From contig OZ023262.1 of assembly GCA_964006375.1 (NCBI GenBank), positions 90,119,654 through 90,183,653 on the forward strand: DNA of 64,000 bases, read 5' to 3'. Source of the DNA: Tillus elongatus. Lineage: Eukaryota; Arthropoda; Insecta; Coleoptera; Cleridae. Positions 10,723 to 23,359 of this stretch are shown piece after piece. The notes below the pieces were generated by a model that was given only the letters and a program-made list of their open reading frames with translations, made no database searches and was not told the origin of the DNA. The position numbers and the translations under genes were made by a program. The stretch's first letter is position 1. The number at the start of each line of letters is the position of its first letter.

Positions 10723-11605
10723 AATATTTTTAATATGTCTATTGAAAGGGCATATATTAAAGAAATGTGTTTATCCTGAATACCCCGTGCAAGGAAATTA
10801 AATTTGCTACTCAGCTTTATAAATGCATAAAATATGATTCAACCGTTTCTCTTGGCAGCAATTAAGGATACTTTTATTACAGCAGCTGAGGTTTTACCAC
10901 ATTGTAGCAAATGCTAAACGTTGCTTATCGCATCGTATAGGGCAATTCTTAACCGTAAGCGCACAAAGGAGCGCCGTAAAATGCTGTATCAAAATGCAAA
11001 ATGTTAAAAACATAACGATATTAACATGAATTATGACTCTAACAGCAGTCATAAACTAGGCAGAATGTCACTTCGTGAGAAGGCTTATCGTTATCGCAGT
11101 TTTAACGTCCAATCCACAATTCAGCATGAGGTGCCAGAGCGCTAACGTCCTGACGCTTTGCGTCTCGTGACACAGCTTGTCATACTCTGCAAGAAATATT
11201 GCCCTACACCATATGAGCCATTTAATTTAATCAATAACAACACGCCACGACTAAATATCACAACTCTATTAAATGTTGAATTCCAGTGATAACAAAAGTT
11301 TTCAAGGTATGCAAATGAATTACAGGTATCCGGTACTTATTTATTATTTCCTAGATTACATTTTTATATAATAATATAACCTTTATTGCCCTAGTTTCTT
11401 TCGGAATTTAAAGATTAATTGGAGAAGGTCATTTTTAGCGAGTTTATAACATTATAAATGCAATTTCATATAAAAGTTAATAACAATATAAATTACTAAA
11501 ATTTAAAAGAGAGTTATGTGGCTGCTCAGGGCAGAACATAAGGTTTAATGCAATTCTGAAGAATATGTGAGTTCATACCTGATAATTTGGGTGGCGTCAG
11601 ATATA
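10723..11605. other. no gene or known repeat seen
   Basis: AT-rich single-copy-looking sequence. No long frame, RNA gene or inverted repeat was noticed. Confidence 0.5.
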
Positions 11606-11610
11606 CAAAT

Positions 11611-11910
11611 AAAGTCTGGTCGCAGCAAGTGCGTCATGGAAGTGAATTTTCTTAAAATGCTTTTAATAGAAAAGATGTCTCTTTAATGCAAGCAGGAATC
11701 AATTTGGTCACCGCTATAACCTATATAGTAGAAACAATGTACCATATTTTACAAACACAACTAAAACTTTCCGAAAATAAACTTAAAACATTTCGGAGAA
11801 AACTGATTTCCTAGCTGACGAACCTTGGGTTAATAGCAAATTGCGTTATTGAAGTTTGAAGCGTTTAATGAAAATTCGCTACTAAAACGCACTTACTGCG
11901 TCTCGATGTT
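11611..11910 (+). mobile_element. family A inverted-repeat element (complete, ~300 bp)
   Basis: Left terminal repeat AGTCTGGTCGCAGCAAGTGC with AGTGAATTTTC just inside; right terminal repeat AAAACGCACTTACTGCGTCT with GAAAATTCGCTAC just inside. Each end also folds on itself because CGCA and TGCG are inverted around the AGCAAG core. The interior carries CTATATAGTAGAAACAATG. No coding frame. It forms the left edge of a ~2.1-kb block that recurs inverted at 50.93-53.54 kb. Confidence 0.85.
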
Positions 11911-12812
<902 letters not shown>

Positions 12813-12929
12813 TCTTCTTTATCAAATTATTTTTGATACATACATAGCTAAAAAATTCATCGGAATAACAATAATCAGATTAGATAACTGTAAAGTGAAA
12901 TAAGACTAAATAAATTGATAAAAAGCAAA

Positions 12930-13019
12930 GTCACTAACCAGGATTGGAACTCGTCACCTGGGAGTCGATTATACGATGTAAAGTGACCACTGTACACCTA
13001 GCACACTGAGCTACGCACC
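12930..13019 (-). other. tRNA-like sequence with Pol III A and B boxes
   Basis: On the minus strand TAGCTCAGTGTGC (13,013-13,001) resembles an A box and GAGTTCCAATCC (12,952-12,941) a B box, spaced about 50 bases. The arms do not pair well enough for a working tRNA. A related sequence lies at the equivalent place of the inverted block (51,651-51,740), so it is part of the repeat, as in tRNA-derived SINEs. Confidence 0.55.
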
Positions 13020-13289
13020 ATATGCATTTACCAGCATGAATATCCTATTGTTCAAGGTTTTACAATTTACATAAAACCATTTTGTTTTACAATGGATTTT
13101 TTGCTTATATTTTAACGAAATCAAGAAAAATAACGACTTAAACACATATCTAGGAGCTTGTTAGTCGTTTCTTGTAGTATTTTTCACTCACATTCTGATC
13201 AATTAATTTTTAGATTTTTAACTTTCTTGAATCACATTTAATTAACAAAATATTAATTTACCTCTAACATTTTTGTCTTTTAAGAAAAA

Positions 13290-13526
13290 AATCTGAATTT
13301 TGGTACGTATAATACTCTTTATGACACAACCCAGCGTGCCTAATTTAGTTGTCCGAACTTTGTTATTTCCAGAGATATCAATTTATTTCGAAAGAAAACA
13401 CAAAATTTTCTGGGAAAACCTCGGCCGATTATCTTGCCTAACGAACCTGTCCCAGCTACTTGCAAAAGGAAGGCATCTGCCAAACTTGATCAAAATAGCA
13501 CTATTATTTTTTGAGTTATCGGTGTG

Positions 13527-13625
<99 letters not shown>

Positions 13626-13738
13626 AACTGACCCTGGATATGAGTTCTGGGGGTCTAGTTCATTTTGTTTTTCAAAATTCAAAAGTCGGGATCTCCTCAT
13701 TAGTGAATATTTTTAAAGAAAATTCACTAATAGGCACG
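13290..13738 (+). repeat. family B copy, complete
   Basis: Left half with CGAACTTTGTTATTTCCAG, AAAGAAAACACAAAATTTTC, CTTGCCTAACGAAC and GAGTTATCGGTGTGATAC; TA 13,531-13,619; right half with ACTGAAACTGACCCTGGATA, a shortened GCTCATTTGAAG region, CAAAATTCAAAAGTCGGGAT and the palindrome at 13,700-13,735. Confidence 0.9.
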
Positions 13739-13869
13739 TAAGCGTTTATAAATGAGTAGATGCCATATTGCACGTGGCCCAATAGGTGAAAATAAACATA
13801 GTAGTGGATTTAACTCAGCTGAATAGCTTTGATGTTCTTTTTGTGTCGTTAAATGTGTTTGTTAATTTA

Positions 13870-14543
13870 TTTAATTGATTGCAGTCAGACATCGTGTCAG
13901 TAGTTGCTCGAACAGAGTTAGTGAGCGAGCATAAAATGCACGACAAATATGATGAACTGCAATACTCGATAAGAACTATAAATCTAGAACTGAAAGGTTT
14001 AAATGTAAATAAGGCCGCTGAGAATTGAGCGTCGAGTAAGTCGCGTTGTTCTGTTAAATAGACAAATGCGCGATCTGCCGGGAAGGGGAAGTATCAAACG
14101 CAAACGCTAGTATTTCAACTTCACACACACACCTGACGTTACCAAAAACTGAAATGCCAAAATTTTATAGCAATTTGAAAAACTGGCCAACCTTTTATGA
14201 TCTCTTTAGAACAATGATTCATGCAAACGAATCATTGTCAGAAATTCAAAAGTTTCAATGATTGAGTGTTTCGCTAGTAAAGGATAGAGCTGATCTAATT
14301 AAAAATTTAGCGCTAACCGGAAGCAATCGTGGGATTGCTTTCAAGTCTCTAGTGTCAAGGTGTCACAATACCAGGTTTTTGTTGGCCAATTATTGACAGG
14401 CTATTGTACAAGCCCCAAAAGCAAGTAGTGAATCTGCTTCTTCTCTACGAACATTATTGCCTGTGTTCAGTGAAAATTTGGAAGCTTTAAAACAGTTTGA
14501 CCATGACATGTGGGATTTAAAAGTATGGATACAGCAACAGTAA
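13870..14543 (+). pseudogene. BEL/Pao retrotransposon gag remnant
   Basis: The frame at 14,139-14,543 reads LPKTEMPKFYSNLKNWPTFY then DLFRTMIHANESLSEIQKFQ, the signature of the DUF1759-type gag of BEL/Pao elements (LPK.ELPKF.G....W..F...F). It continues with ADLIKNLALTGSNRGIAFKS and ends WDLKVWIQQQ-stop. Two in-frame stops (after IQKFQ and in the ANY-stop-QAI stretch) kill it. Upstream, 13,880-14,030 codes a helical stretch (VARTELVSEHKMHDKYDELQ) as expected for gag N-termini. No LTR, protease or RT of this element was found. Confidence 0.7.
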
Positions 14544-14553
14544 ATAAGTGTTG

Positions 14554-14930
14554 AAAAGGGTCTGAGTGCACCAAGTATGTTATGGTAAAGAAATTTCGTG
14601 AAAACATTTCAAATCAGATAACTCAATTTGCCATTAAGCCAGAATATTCAATCATGAACCATAGTTAAGCCTATGTAAACGCAGCGTGTGTACTAAATTA
14701 AAGAAAAATAAAATAATGAGCTTTGCTGGTAACTATGGTTTTGAAAAACCTTTTTTGTTGGTTTGTTTGCAAAAACTAGTTCGACTGGGTTGAATAAAAT
14801 AAAGCCATCCAAGCAATTAATAAGGAAAAAACCTACCACATTTATAATTTGGCAGGTACATGCCCTTTGTAAATAATATTTTTTTTCTAGAAACCTCTTG
14901 CAACTTTAATGCAATTTGTAACACAATTTT
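14554..14930 (+). mobile_element. A2 element, left half (interrupted)
   Basis: Begins GGGTCTGAGTGCACCAAGTA, a variant of the A terminal repeat, then runs through CCTATGTAAACGCAGCGTG and a hairpin near 14,832-14,859 (ACCTACCA...TGGCAGGT). It stops at AACACAATTTT, where repeat C begins. The missing right half is at 17,010-17,222, on the far side of C and the LINE. The intact equivalent is 28,515-29,120. Confidence 0.8.
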
Positions 14931-15203
14931 ATTTCCATATCCTCAATACGTGTGGAAGTATAGAATCGGCGACAAAAATTTCAATTTTTTTTTCCGCTTA
15001 AACGGCTTAAAAAGTGCCAAAACATATAGAAAACATGATTGGAAACGAATATTTTTTTGTGTCTCTCGGTCTGTCGGTCTGTATGTATGTCTGCTTGTAG
15101 CCACGATAACTTTAGTGCAAAATGAGATATCGTCTCTAAATTTGGTATACAGTTAACACCCAATAATCAAACGGTTCTGATTGTTTTTGTGTAATATCGC
15201 TCT
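14931..15203 (+). repeat. repeat C copy 1, first part
   Basis: Starts near ACGTGTGGAAGTATAGAATC, passes the CTGT-rich patch (15,060-15,090: CGGTCTGTCGGTCTGTATG), TAGCCACGATAACTTTAG, and is interrupted at TAATATCGCTCT by LINE copy 3. Non-coding by appearance. It continues at 16,435. Confidence 0.8.
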
Positions 15204-16424
15204 GGTCACTGGTCTGGTGGCCTAAGGTGACACAATCCAGTGCCAAACAAAAAGTAGGCAAGATCCAAAGGATGGCTTGCCTAGGCATCACAGCGGCCAT
15301 GTCTTTAGCCCGAACGGCCGCCATGGACGTGTTGTTGCAAGCTAGGACTATACAGACTAGCCTGCAATGGTAGACTGAAGATCAACCTAGGCTTCAGTGG
15401 CCACTGCAAAATTCAGGAGATCGTGAAGGAGCCCATGCTTGAAATGAGGTCATACTTCGCGAGCCAGCGAATCTGCAGGGAAAACAACTTTACAGTGGAA
15501 ATCCCTGACCGCGACACATGACGGGAGGAGACGCCGGGCATACCACGGGACGCGCTCGTCTGATTCACGGACGGATCCGGCGGGAAGCGTGGGACGGGGG
15601 CAGGTGTTTACTCGGAAGGACCGAGAGTAAGTCATATTATTTCCCTCGGAGCCTATGCAACGGTGTTTCAGGCCGAAATGCAGGAGAACACGAGGAGAGG
15701 CTACAGGCAGCCCTTAAGGCACTAAGTAGCCGACGGGTATATTCCTGGCTGGTGAGTGCGTGCCGAGACGAGACGAGCGACCTGGCTGGGCAGAATGAGG
15801 TGACCCTCATCTGGGTGCCGGGTCACTCGGGGGTCAAAGGTAACGAAAAAGCTGACAGTGTCGCGAAGAGAGGGTCAGCAGAACCATTTATGGGACCAGA
15901 ACCGGCTCTGGGCGTGACAAAGAGCACTGCCAGGGGAGCCATTAAGTCCTGGGTCAGAAACCAATACAAGGTGTACTGGGCAGTCTGTCCAGGGCTCATA
16001 TATGGGAAGTCAGTAATTGACGAACCCAGTTCAAAGAGAGCTGTGGAGCTGCTAAATCTTAGCAGAGGACAGCTCAGAAACACAGCAGGTCTCTTGATGG
16101 GACAAATGGCCGTCAAGAAACACCTGCATAAAATGGGGCGGTTCGAAGGGGACCTCGCATGCAGACTCTGCGGCGAGGGGGAGGAATCAGCTCAGCACAG
16201 ATTGTGCGAGTGTAAAGCTCTGGACCGCAAAAGACAACTGATCTACGGTAAGTCTAGACCGGAGACAGAGCAATATAAAACTTCACCCTACCAATCGCTG
16301 TGCAGACTAGTTCAAGGCACAGTGATTTTGGAATGGGTGGAGAAAGACTAATGATATGTACAATCAACCAAAGGTTGCAGTGCTATCGGGGCGGCAAGGT
16401 CGCGGACAAGCCCTGGGGAAACAT
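15204..16424 (+). mobile_element. I/LOA-type LINE, 5'-truncated copy 3
   Basis: Begins CACTGGTCTGGTGGCC, almost the same truncation point as copy 2, and ends with CAAGCCCTGGGGAAA. The best frame (15,518-16,351) keeps a degraded RNase H start (IHGRIRR region), then LVSACRDETSDLAGQNEVTL, IWVPGHSGVKGNEKADSVAK with the RNase H His block, and DLACRLCGEGEESAQHRLCE, the C-terminal finger. ATATCGCTCT at 15,194-15,203 and ATGTCGCTCT at 16,425-16,434 are the likely target duplication, one mismatch apart. Confidence 0.85.
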
Positions 16425-16434
16425 ATGTCGCTCT

Positions 16435-17010
16435 AGGGGGTAGTGGATGAATGCGGGGTCGTTTGGTGAAAATTGACTTTTTCCGTTAAAACTCGACTAA
16501 CATAACGTTTTAGGGTTTGTTTATTAGAAAAAAGCAATTCCATTAAACATCTGGTATTCTGTGCTGAAATTAAATTTAGGGTTGAAAGTGCGATTTTTTT
16601 TGTGTAAAAAATACCAAAACATTGAAAACTTTATTCTGGGATGAAAATTGTTTTGTCTGACGGTCTGTACGACTGTCTGCTAGTAGGCGCAATAACTTTC
16701 GAACGAATCAAGATATCATCTTTAAATTCGGCATCTTGTTAGCACACGACAAGGGAACGCTTCGAGTTGTTTTTGGATAAGATCGGTTCATGGCGTACGG
16801 GATAAATCAGGGGTAGTTTAGTGGGAAATTACATTTTTCCGTTAAAACTCGAGTGATATAACGCCTCAGAATTTTATGGGTACAGGGATCAGAATCTTTT
16901 CTTTGTAGTCAAGTTTTTGACCCGAAATTCACTTCATCGGAATGTCTTTCTGAGGAGTGTAGGTTATGATAGCTATGTGGAAGTTATTATTTAATTTTCA
17001 GCACTATTTG
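16435..17010 (+). repeat. repeat C copy 1, second part
   Basis: Resumes directly after the LINE with AGGGGGTAGTGGATGAATG and runs through the second C unit (CTGACGGTCTGTACGACTGT, AGTAGGCGCAATAACTTTCG, GGTACAGGGATCAGAAT) to CAGCACTATTTG, where the A2 right half resumes. Confidence 0.8.
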
Positions 17011-17225
17011 TAAAGGCTTTCAGTATTTACACATATCTCTACCAAATTATAATTTTTAGCTCTATAGAAATTAGAAGTTTCCTCAAGTAATCCCTAACTG
17101 AGACTCCGATCTCCAAGGTCCATTTATATTTAAGGAATTAGTTTTAATGTTATACCTTACTAATAGTATACAATTCTTATAGAAATTCAGTATTATAATG
17201 CATTTGCTCCTTCCTGAGCATTGTA
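17010..17225 (+). mobile_element. A2 element, right half
   Basis: TTCAGTATTTACACATATCT through CCAAGGTCCATTTATATTTA and GGAATTAGTTTTAATGTTAT to a decayed terminal repeat ATTCAGTATTATAATGCATT plus TGCTCCTTCCTGAGC. It aligns block by block with 28,905-29,120 of the intact A2 copy. Confidence 0.75.
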
Positions 17226-20056
17226 TATTTTTAGTGTACATACTGTACAGCATAATCTGAAAAAATTGCCGTGCATTCTGTAGGGTATAAATTGTTAACA
17301 AGTAAGTAAATTAGAATACTTTCAAATTTCTGCCAGCGCAATTAAGAGAATCAAACTACAATTTAATTAGAATTTAATATATGTATAGTAAATCAGCCTG
17401 TATTATTGTCAAAATAAGGTATATTACGCTTCATATTTCCTTTCATAAATTTCGTAGTCAGTCATGCCGCCAGCTATTAAGTTGGAAGCAACATCTGTGA
17501 GAAATTAGACATCAGGTTCATTGATATGTGTGATTTATGTTAATGTCACCTACGCGGCGGGTAAATTTAATACATTGTTAATACGATGTGTTCATGTACT
17601 GCATTATGCTAATAATCGCTTCCGCTACGTTTATTTGATAGTCTGCTGTTATTTATGCATCCGCTAACATCAATACTGACTACTAACTACTCTTGATGCA
17701 TAGATTGTTTTTTCGACATGATATGAGAAACATATCGTAAGCCGCTAAGTGTGGAACAATGTAATTATAGCATCACAGTCCAAACGCACTATCTCCATAT
17801 AGTCACAATAATGGCTCTGTGTCTTCCATAATTTGTAATGATTACGTTTCGTTATTGCATTAATTATTCAAAATAAACCCGTGGGAGACTTAATTAATAG
17901 CCGACAATCCAATATCTGTAAGGAAATTCATGTTTTGATTACAAAATTAATTTTATGAAAAGTCGCTAAATCTTCAAGTACCGTAAACACTTTTACTGCA
18001 TTTCTAATTTGTACGTTAAAATTCATTATATGTTTGCCATGGAAAACTACCTCGCATTATTACTGAACAAATATTTCCAGGAACGAAATAGGCATTTAAA
18101 ATATACGTTAGAAATATTCAAGAACAAAATATTGTTTATCCGTAATCGGTGATGTCACCCAAGAAAGACGTTTGCGTGCAGGGAGAGAATTGTCTGCAAA
18201 GCCGCCGATTAGAGGTCTCGTTTTATCTTATTCGAAGAACGGAGGCTAGAAAGAGCCAGAGCACAGCCGTAACGGTCAGAGTACAAAATTTTGCGTGCAT
18301 GCAGAAAACATTTGCCGAACCGGAGACATGAGAAGGGGAGTCTCTGCTGGGCCTTCTTAGAGTGAACACCGTCAGCTCCGGTGGCTATTAAATTATCTTA
18401 AAACGGGGTTGTAATGTGCTTTCTGTTATCTGTACTACATAATGATATTGTCAGTGATTATTTAAAGCAACTTAAATGATTTTCGAATTTAAATAAACAT
18501 AGTATTCAGCCTAAAAACGGGATATAAGTTGTGTTTCTCTGTTTCGAATTGCTGATTTCTTGTCGTGATCAGAAAGAATTCCTGGTTATTATCGTACCTT
18601 AAGTCAATCGGTAGTGAATTTTACTGAAGGAAATTCACGTTTCAACTGCGATTCGCAAAGTTTCCATCAAGCGAATTCGGAACATCGACATAGGTGTCAA
18701 ATGGTCATGTGATATTGAAGCAGTAACACCCACAAGCCCAACAATCGCTGATGAGAAGTCCCAGTCGTTTTTCGCTAAGTTTTTGCGCTCTTGTTGGAGT
18801 CTAGAATCTGTGTCAGGCACTCATAATTGATCCCACCAGAAGAGCATCTTCACAGGGTCACCAGGTAACTTTAGCACCGGAAGATTGGAGAGTCTGTACA
18901 AATCTTTTCTCCGAATCAGTAGAACTTTCATGCCGAAATTTAACATCTGAAGTTTTAATAACTTGAACTTTCAAAATCATGTAATCAAGTTTGAGCTTAA
19001 ACACTATGTCAGAGAGGTGCTATCAGCACAACTATATATTTCCTGTTTAATCTCTAAGATTTTGTCAATTTTCTTTTGTAAATTTAAACACACAGTTTTT
19101 ATTAATTTCTTTTAAATTGTAATTAGCAAATTTTGTCTCTAAAATATCTAACATATATATTCCCCTTAAATATCTCTTAGCTTTCATAATTAATATCTAA
19201 ATTTCACGCAGGGAAATACTAATAGATCTTCTTTCTTTGGAGCCTCACTCAAGAAATGGCCAGTAATTCACTAGAAAACCTAGTAATTGATTGACAAACG
19301 TCAAATAATTTATCTAATCATTTGTGTTTATTTTTGAGCGATACCCTAAGTAATTAACAGTAACAGTTTAGTAGTATGCGACTAACAATTTCTTGCTCTT
19401 GAGATTTTTGCTATTTATCTGATTGTTATTTGTGAGCAATTAATGTTTACCTGAGATTTACCAACCATTTTTATTTCATTTTGTTTGCTTTACAAATTTA
19501 ATTTATATGATAAATTTATATATTTTGTTATATTAAAATATCTCTTTAATTGAAGAGAAATTCCTCCCTAACTTCTACTTTCTTTTGACGTCGGCGCAAA
19601 CAATTATTTCTTACTAACTATTCTCTTGATATCTAAATTTCTATGTAACCTAGCACCAGTCTGGAGAGCCCACAAATCTAGGACTCTGGGCAGTGCGAAA
19701 CAAGGAAAGAAAGAGAACGTGAGTATCAAACTATATCCAGATCTGTCAACCTCCTAAAAAGTGCTGCTAATCTTAATAAATTTGATAATCTGATAGCTGG
19801 CTACTTTAGGGTAGGGTGTTATAGGAAATTGTGACCTCACCATAGAGCAGATCTATATCCACCTGAGGTCAATCACATATACCACGGTTCTCCTTCTCTA
19901 AAGCTTTTTCTTTGAAGGAGGTAACAAGTTCTTTTCATGTCATTGTAGTTTTCAGACTGGGGCCTGGGTGCCAAAAAGTTATGTTTGCAAATTTTATTAT
20001 TCCAATATCTGTCTTTTACATACTATTGCCAGAAAGTTCCATCTATCTCTTTTAGT
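17226..20056. other. 2.8 kb without recognised gene
   Basis: AT-rich sequence. Small frames at 18,149-18,331 and 18,635-18,820 show no domain. The part 18,150-18,420 is a little more GC-rich but has no splice-flanked or conserved-looking frame. This is the longest stretch without an obvious repeat family. Confidence 0.5.
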
Positions 20057-20186
20057 TTTTAGCGAATTTTCTTAAAAAAATTGATTACTTACGAGATCTT
20101 GACTTTTGAATTTTCAAAGAGTTTCTCCAAATAAGCCAGAACTAGGCACCCTATAACACAGATCCGGGGTTAGTTTATTTTTTTAA

Positions 20187-20266
<80 letters not shown>
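20057..20266 (-). repeat. family B right half plus (TA)n
   Basis: Reads TTAGCGAATTTTCTTAAAAA (palindrome), GAGATCTTGACTTTTGAATT, ACACAGATCCGGGGTTAGTT then TA 20,190-20,266. The sequence after the tract is not a B left half, so the copy is broken at the microsatellite. Confidence 0.8.
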
Positions 20267-20269
<3 letters not shown>

Positions 20270-20431
20270 TGCCGCTGGATCGACGCATGAATAGATGAAA
20301 GAGATTGTAATTTTTTAAGTTGAACGTTCATTTTTTGGAAATAAGACTGCTTGAATAGAAAATGTGTTGCGTCATAATTTGAATTCCCAAAAATCAAGTA
20401 TGCCTTGGAAATTTACAAGAAAAAATCTCTT

Positions 20432-20800
20432 TTTTCTCTAGGAGATATGAAACAATTTTAGTACGAAAAGATAATCGGAAAGAAAAACTGAGTGAGAGTG
20501 CAAAATTTTTAGATTTTAGTCTACTTTGATATTTCGCATAATGTTCTTTTTCTTTAATATTTCACAGTTAAGTTCTGCTCAGTTTTAGAGCACAGCTACG
20601 ACAATAATTACAAACAACGATTCTTGACAAATGTCAAAACATGATTTTCTTAGTTTTTCTTTCATGGCATACTATTGGTTTTCATAATTTCAAAATATCA
20701 AAGTAGGCTTGGGATTTTCAAGTTTTTTATTCCTACTCAGTGTTTCTTTTCGATGATATTTTCTTAATAATATTTTTGCGTATCTCGTAGAGAAAAGGCT
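20432..20800. repeat. imperfect foldback with ~100-bp arms
   Basis: TTTTCTCTAGGAGATATG to AAACTGAGTGAGAG (about 20,432-20,495) recurs reversed as CACTGAGTAGG-like sequence and TTTTCTCTACGAGATACG on the minus strand at 20,733-20,797; TCTACTTTGATAT near 20,520 pairs with ATATCAAAGTAGGC near 20,697. The arms are roughly 70-75 per cent identical by eye around a ~170-base loop. No coding frame. Confidence 0.45.
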
Positions 20801-20904
20801 GAAGATATCTACGAGGATCTGCATGCAGATAATCCACAAGAACTGAAAATAAAACGGTTGGTTGTGAAGATTGAACAAGGGAATAAGAACATTTTAGAAA
20901 AATA

Positions 20905-23125
20905 ATGTTTTTTTAATGTATTTCAACAACACACCACGAGGGCTTACAGCCTAAACACTATTGTACCGTGGGTGTCGACAAGGAGGAAAGAGGAAACTTG
21001 TTAATTCTGGACTTTAAGGTTTGGAGGTTCGGAGGGGAAGGAAATACATATGCCGGCAAGGAATTCCACAACTTGTAAGTCCTCGGGACAAAAGATCGGG
21101 CACAACAAGGTGTTCTAGTCTGGTGATCTGGACAGTAAAAGGGTGTATTCGCTCTGTTCCCCTGGTAGATCTGTTGGCGGCAGCAGGTGGAGGAACTTTG
21201 GAAGAAAGCTCCTCTGAGCAGTGCCCGTGTAGATATCTATAAAAGAGAGATAGGTCACCAACGGCACGTCGGTGGGCAACGGATGGCAGCCTTTGGGTGC
21301 GGGTAGGGTCACCGATGAGACTCTTCTGAATGGAGTCCACGATAGCGAGTGTAGAAGCGGCAGCGGCACCCCAGATGTGGGAGCAGAATTCGAGATTTGG
21401 CCTTATTTGTGAAGTATATAAGGTATAGACATTAGCTGTGTTTTTCAAGAAATTTTAGTAATTCGATGTTTATATACTTTTCCATCATTTTAGAGACGAC
21501 TGAAAGGAGGGAAATAGGCTTGCAGTTGCTAGGAAGCGCTTTGGATCCTTTCTTGGGGACGGGTTGTACTCGAGCAGTTTTCCAGTTACTAGGGAATATG
21601 CATCTATTGTAAGATGTCTGTAACAGACGAGTCAGGACGGGAGGAAGTTCTGGTGCGCATTTTTTGAGAACAATTGCTGGGATCTCGTCAAGGCCAGAGG
21701 CTTTCCTGGTATTAAGGGAAGAAAGCATATTTCGTACTTTTTTAGTTTTGAAAATTATATCCATCATTTTATGGGCGACATTGGGGACTATTGGTGGTTG
21801 AACATTTGGAGGCGGGTTGAGAGTAGAATTTCCGGCGAACAACGAGGCAAAAAGTTCAGCCTTGCCAAGGGCGGGAGAAACAATTTCATCCCCTGAGGCA
21901 AGAGGTGGGAACGTGCCCTTGCAGAATTTTTTCCCAATAGATTTGGCAAGAGTCCAGAAGGGTTGGCTGCCGCTGGAGCTTAAGAGGACTTTATTTTTGA
22001 TGTGGTTGTTAAACGAGTTTTTTGCCTCAGAAAGAATGGGGACATAGCGGTTTCTTGCGTCGTTAAAAGCTTGACGGTTTTCTTGACTGCGATTGTGTAG
22101 AAGCGCTTTGTGAGCTTTGACCTTTCCAAGTCTTGCCTTGTCACGGGATTTAAAGAACCAGGGCTTTTGAGTGGCTGCAGAGGTTTTCTGTGTACGTAAA
22201 AAATGGAAATGAGGAAAAGTAATCTCGCATTTCGTCCCAGTTCGCAGAGTTTTAGTGCCAAACGATACGTGGGTGTGATGACTGTGTGACCTCGGGTTGC
22301 ATTGCGAAGGAAGCAGTGACCATGCCGTGGTCTGAGCGACCAAGGGGGGCGGTGACTGATATCTTATATCAGTCAGGATTTGTAGTAAGAAGGAGATCCA
22401 AGGGATTTGAGCTGTGTGTTGGGATGCGAGAAAAGTAAGTAGGTTGCTGAACCATATTAGCTAAATAATTGTTGACTGCAAAGGCCTCCGCTGCTCTTCC
22501 TTGTGAATCGGTTTTTGGAGATCCTAGCCATTCCTTATTATGGACATTGAAGTCACCAAGAATAGTGACATCGGAGGAAGGATATTCAGAAATCAGATGG
22601 TCGGTTTTCTCAGAAAGGTAGTGAAAGAGCTGGACAAAGTTGTTGTCAGAAGGTGACCGGTAAATGCAACAGATGAATGTAGTTGGAGCCCTGAGATAGA
22701 GTTTTATCCATAGTATGTCTTTTCTTCCAGCTTCTAAATTGGGGAGTCTGGTGCAGGGTAGATTGCTACGGACTTACGCGCACACGCCTCCATGCAATTT
22801 AAAGAAAGTAAGGAGCTCATACCCTGGGAAATTAAGGTAATTAATGGCTGTTTTGGCACTGATTTGAGTTTCGGTGAGGAAGAGGAGTTGGGGTCTATTA
22901 GCCTGGAGCAAATGGTGGACGGAGTTCATGTTAGAATTTAGGCCACATATATTCGAGAAGGATATGTTAAATCTTGATGCTGGCGCCCCCTGTACACCCT
23001 TCTCCTGGAGATCCGAATGGAGGGGTATTTTACCTCAGGAATCTTCTGTACAAGGAGGAGCCATCATCATTTTTGCTTATAAGGGAAACCGACTCATACA
23101 CCAGACCTGAAACGTCCGTTGGGAC
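20905..23125 (-). mobile_element. jockey/CR1-type LINE, copy 1 with endonuclease part
   Basis: Minus-strand LINE with many frameshifts. From its 5' side (23,125) it reads FNISFSNICGLNSNMNSVHH then LLFLTETQIS, the N- and E-blocks of an APE-type endonuclease; FICCIYRSPSDNN; VTILGDFNVHNKEWLG with the catalytic GDFN; PLDLLLTTNPD; and GRSDHGMV with the final Asp-His. RT follows at 21,432-22,343 (ARVQPVPKKGSKALPSNCKP), but the part from ~21,440 inward to the YADD box is deleted and the frame jumps to the C-terminal region 21,014-21,448 (NLEFCSHIWGAAAASTLAIV). The 3' end is AACAACACACCACGAGGG read backwards. Confidence 0.85.
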
Positions 23126-23315
23126 TTCACCGGCCCTTTGATGTATGGGGTGGTACTTCCTGGGGCGTGAAAAAAATCCTTTACTATCACACAAAGGAAA
23201 TGTCCACTACCACCTACCATATTGCAAGTATAATAGACCAGTCAACTATTAAAGAGCTGCCAGCTCTAGAACTTGCGTGTAATAACGGGAATTAAATATT
23301 TAAGACATGCCTAAT
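23126..23315. other. short unassigned stretch
   Basis: No recognised repeat between LINE copy 1 and an A-type terminal repeat. Confidence 0.4.
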
Positions 23316-23357
23316 GAAATTTCGCTATAATAACGCACACTGCGTCTAGACATTTTT
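23316..23357 (+). repeat. isolated A-family right terminal repeat
   Basis: GAAATTTCGCTATAATAACG followed by CACACTGCGTCTAGACATTT, the right end of an A element with small changes. No matching left end was found close by. Confidence 0.55.
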
Positions 23358-23359
23358 AT

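Noticed and set aside
12930..13019. Functional tRNA gene
   Set aside because: A and B boxes exist but T-arm and acceptor pairing fail, and the sequence is part of a repeat.
17226..20056. Host gene with introns
   Set aside because: No conserved-looking exon, no matching splice-flanked frames; only short random frames.
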